From Pseudomonadota bacterium (GTDB lineage Bacteria > Pseudomonadota > Alphaproteobacteria > Rhizobiales > Beijerinckiaceae): a stretch of 7,086 bases of DNA. The DNA lies in contig JAEXUU010000749.1 of NCBI GenBank assembly GCA_023452965.1, forward strand, positions 1 to 7,086, read 5' to 3'. This document shows, piece by piece, positions 6,192 to 7,086 of the stretch. The notes beneath the pieces are model-generated. The model saw nothing but the letters and a program-made list of their open reading frames with translations. It ran no database searches and was not told the DNA's origin. A program made the position numbers and the translations under genes. The number at the start of each line of letters is the position of its first letter. Position 1 is the first letter of the stretch.

Positions 6192-6953
6192 ATGCGTATC
6201 CTGGTGACCAATGACGACGGCATCCATGCCGAGGGGCTCGCCGTGCTGGAGCGCATCGCCGCCCAGCTCTCCGACGATGTCTGGGTCGTCGCGCCCGAGA
6301 CGGACCAGTCGGGCGTCGCGCATTCGCTGTCGCTGTCGAACCCGCTGCGCCTGCGCGAGGTCGGCGAGAAGCGCTATGCCGTGCAGGGCACGCCGACCGA
6401 TTGCGTGATCATGGCGGTGCGCTCGATCCTGGCCGACGCCAAGCCCGATCTCGTGCTCTCCGGCGTCAATCGCGGCCAGAACGTCGCCGAGGACGTGACC
6501 TATTCCGGCACCATCGCCGCCGCGATGGAGGGAACGCTGCTCGGCATTCCCTCGATCGCGATTAGCCAGGCCTATATGCCGGGCGACCGCAGCAAGATCA
6601 GCTGGGACTGCGCCGAGCAGCACGCGCCATCGATCATCCGCAAGCTGCTGGAGGAGGGCATCCCGAAGGATATCCTCTTCAACCTCAACTTCCCGAACGT
6701 CCCGCCCGCCGAGGTGAAGGGCGTCGCGGTGACGGTGCAGGGCCGGCGCGACCAGGAGCTCGTGCGGCTGGAGCCGCGCCAGGATGGCCGCGGCAATCCG
6801 TATTTCTGGATCGCCTTCCAGCGCTCGAAGCGCGAGCCGGCGAACGGCACGGATCTGCGGGCGCTGGCCGAGGGCAAGATCTCGCTGACGCCGCTCGAGC
6901 TCGACCTGACCCACGAGCCGACGCTGACCCGCTTCGCGCAGGTCTTTGCGTAA
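6192..6953 (+). CDS. surE: 5'/3'-nucleotidase SurE (survival protein)
   Basis: SurE (253 aa) is a metal-dependent phosphatase that removes phosphate from nucleoside 5'- and 3'-monophosphates and is linked to stationary-phase and stress survival. The N-terminus [16 protein letters not shown] carries the metal-binding D8-D9 pair. S40 (in [10 protein letters not shown]) and N93 (in LSGVNRGQN) are the other expected metal or phosphate ligands, corresponding to S39 and N92 of E. coli SurE. The substrate-loop motif VQGTPTDC (64-71) and [11 protein letters not shown] are also typical. Length matches the family. ATG 6192 comes 4 nt after the serS stop, with GAGAAGG (6173-6179) inside the serS end as likely ribosome binding site, so it is probably co-transcribed with serS. 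In many proteobacteria pcm follows surE; that would lie beyond this window. Confidence 0.96.
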   Translation: MRILVTNDDGIHAEGLAVLERIAAQLSDDVWVVAPETDQSGVAHSLSLSNPLRLREVGEKRYAVQGTPTDCVIMAVRSILADAKPDLVLSGVNRGQNVAEDVTYSGTIAAAMEGTLLGIPSIAISQAYMPGDRSKISWDCAEQHAPSIIRKLLEEGIPKDILFNLNFPNVPPAEVKGVAVTVQGRRDQELVRLEPRQDGRGNPYFWIAFQRSKREPANGTDLRALAEGKISLTPLELDLTHEPTLTRFAQVFA

Positions 6954-6980
6954 ACTGACCGAGATGTCGTGCTCAGCCCT

Positions 6981-7086
6981 CATCCTGAGGAGCCGCGGAG
7001 CGGCGTCTCGAAGGATGTTCCAGCAGGTGCGGCAGTTCTCTGGACTATCCTTCGAGACGCGATCCTGTGGATCGCTCCTCAGGATG
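6981..7086. repeat. Long inverted repeat with a hairpin inside each arm (REP/BIME-like), reaching window edge
   Basis: The left arm (6981-7017) and right arm (7046-7086) are inverted copies. The outer parts CATCCTGAGGAG (6981-6992) and CTCCTCAGGATG (7075-7086) pair perfectly, as do the inner parts GCGTCTCGAAGGAT (7003-7016) and ATCCTTCGAGACGC (7047-7060). Between these parts each arm has its own small stem, GCCGC-GGA-GCGGC (6992-7004) and GCGATCC-TGT-GGATCGC (7059-7075). The TCATCCTGAGGAG...GTCTCGAAGGATG element is one I recognise as common between genes in Hyphomicrobiales. It begins 28 nt after surE and may end its transcript or protect its 3' end, though no T-run is visible. The element may continue beyond the window. 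Confidence 0.75.

Noticed and set aside
4718..6256. Long minus-strand open frame (512 codons) opposite serS
   Set aside because: The + strand encodes an intact SerRS with all class II motifs; the antisense product has no recognisable domain.
6123..6983. Minus-strand open frame (286 codons) opposite surE
   Set aside because: Same mirror-frame effect; SurE on the + strand is complete and has its metal-binding residues.

Overview
The window is a GC-rich (by eye about two-thirds G+C), tightly packed stretch with every supported gene on the + strand. It looks like the chromosome of an alphaproteobacterium of the order Hyphomicrobiales (Rhizobiales), perhaps Bosea or a relative. This rests on protein character, the scpAB-tatABC-serS-surE gene order that is familiar from that order, and intergenic palindromic repeats of a kind common there. 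Genus-level assignment is inference.

Layout: (1) 1-1424, the 3' part of scpA followed 13 nt later by scpB, two partners of the SMC chromosome-condensation complex. (2) 1425-1604, a non-coding gap holding a roughly 106-nt inverted repeat. (3) 1605-2717, an ATP-binding subunit of an FbpC/PotA-type ABC importer, with no permease or binding protein visible. (4) 2784-4563, tatA, tatB and tatC, the complete twin-arginine translocase; tatB and tatC overlap by ATGA, while tatA and tatB are separated by 158 nt of palindrome-rich sequence. (5) 4564-4735, a gap with two hairpins. (6) 4736-6187, serS, seryl-tRNA synthetase, with an apparent insertion of about 40 residues in the catalytic domain. (7) 6192-6953, surE, 4 nt after serS. 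(8) 6954-7086, a second long inverted repeat running to the window edge.

The genes are mostly housekeeping: chromosome segregation (ScpA/ScpB), export of folded proteins (TatABC), serine charging of tRNA (SerRS) and nucleotide/survival phosphatase activity (SurE). I see no defence system, phage, insertion sequence, CRISPR array or tRNA/rRNA gene. The points most worth a second look are the lone ABC ATPase between scpB and tatA, the insertion in SerRS, and the repeats that occupy the larger intergenic gaps, one of which appears to keep its inner stems by compensating changes. I do not see convincing evidence of a new biological system.
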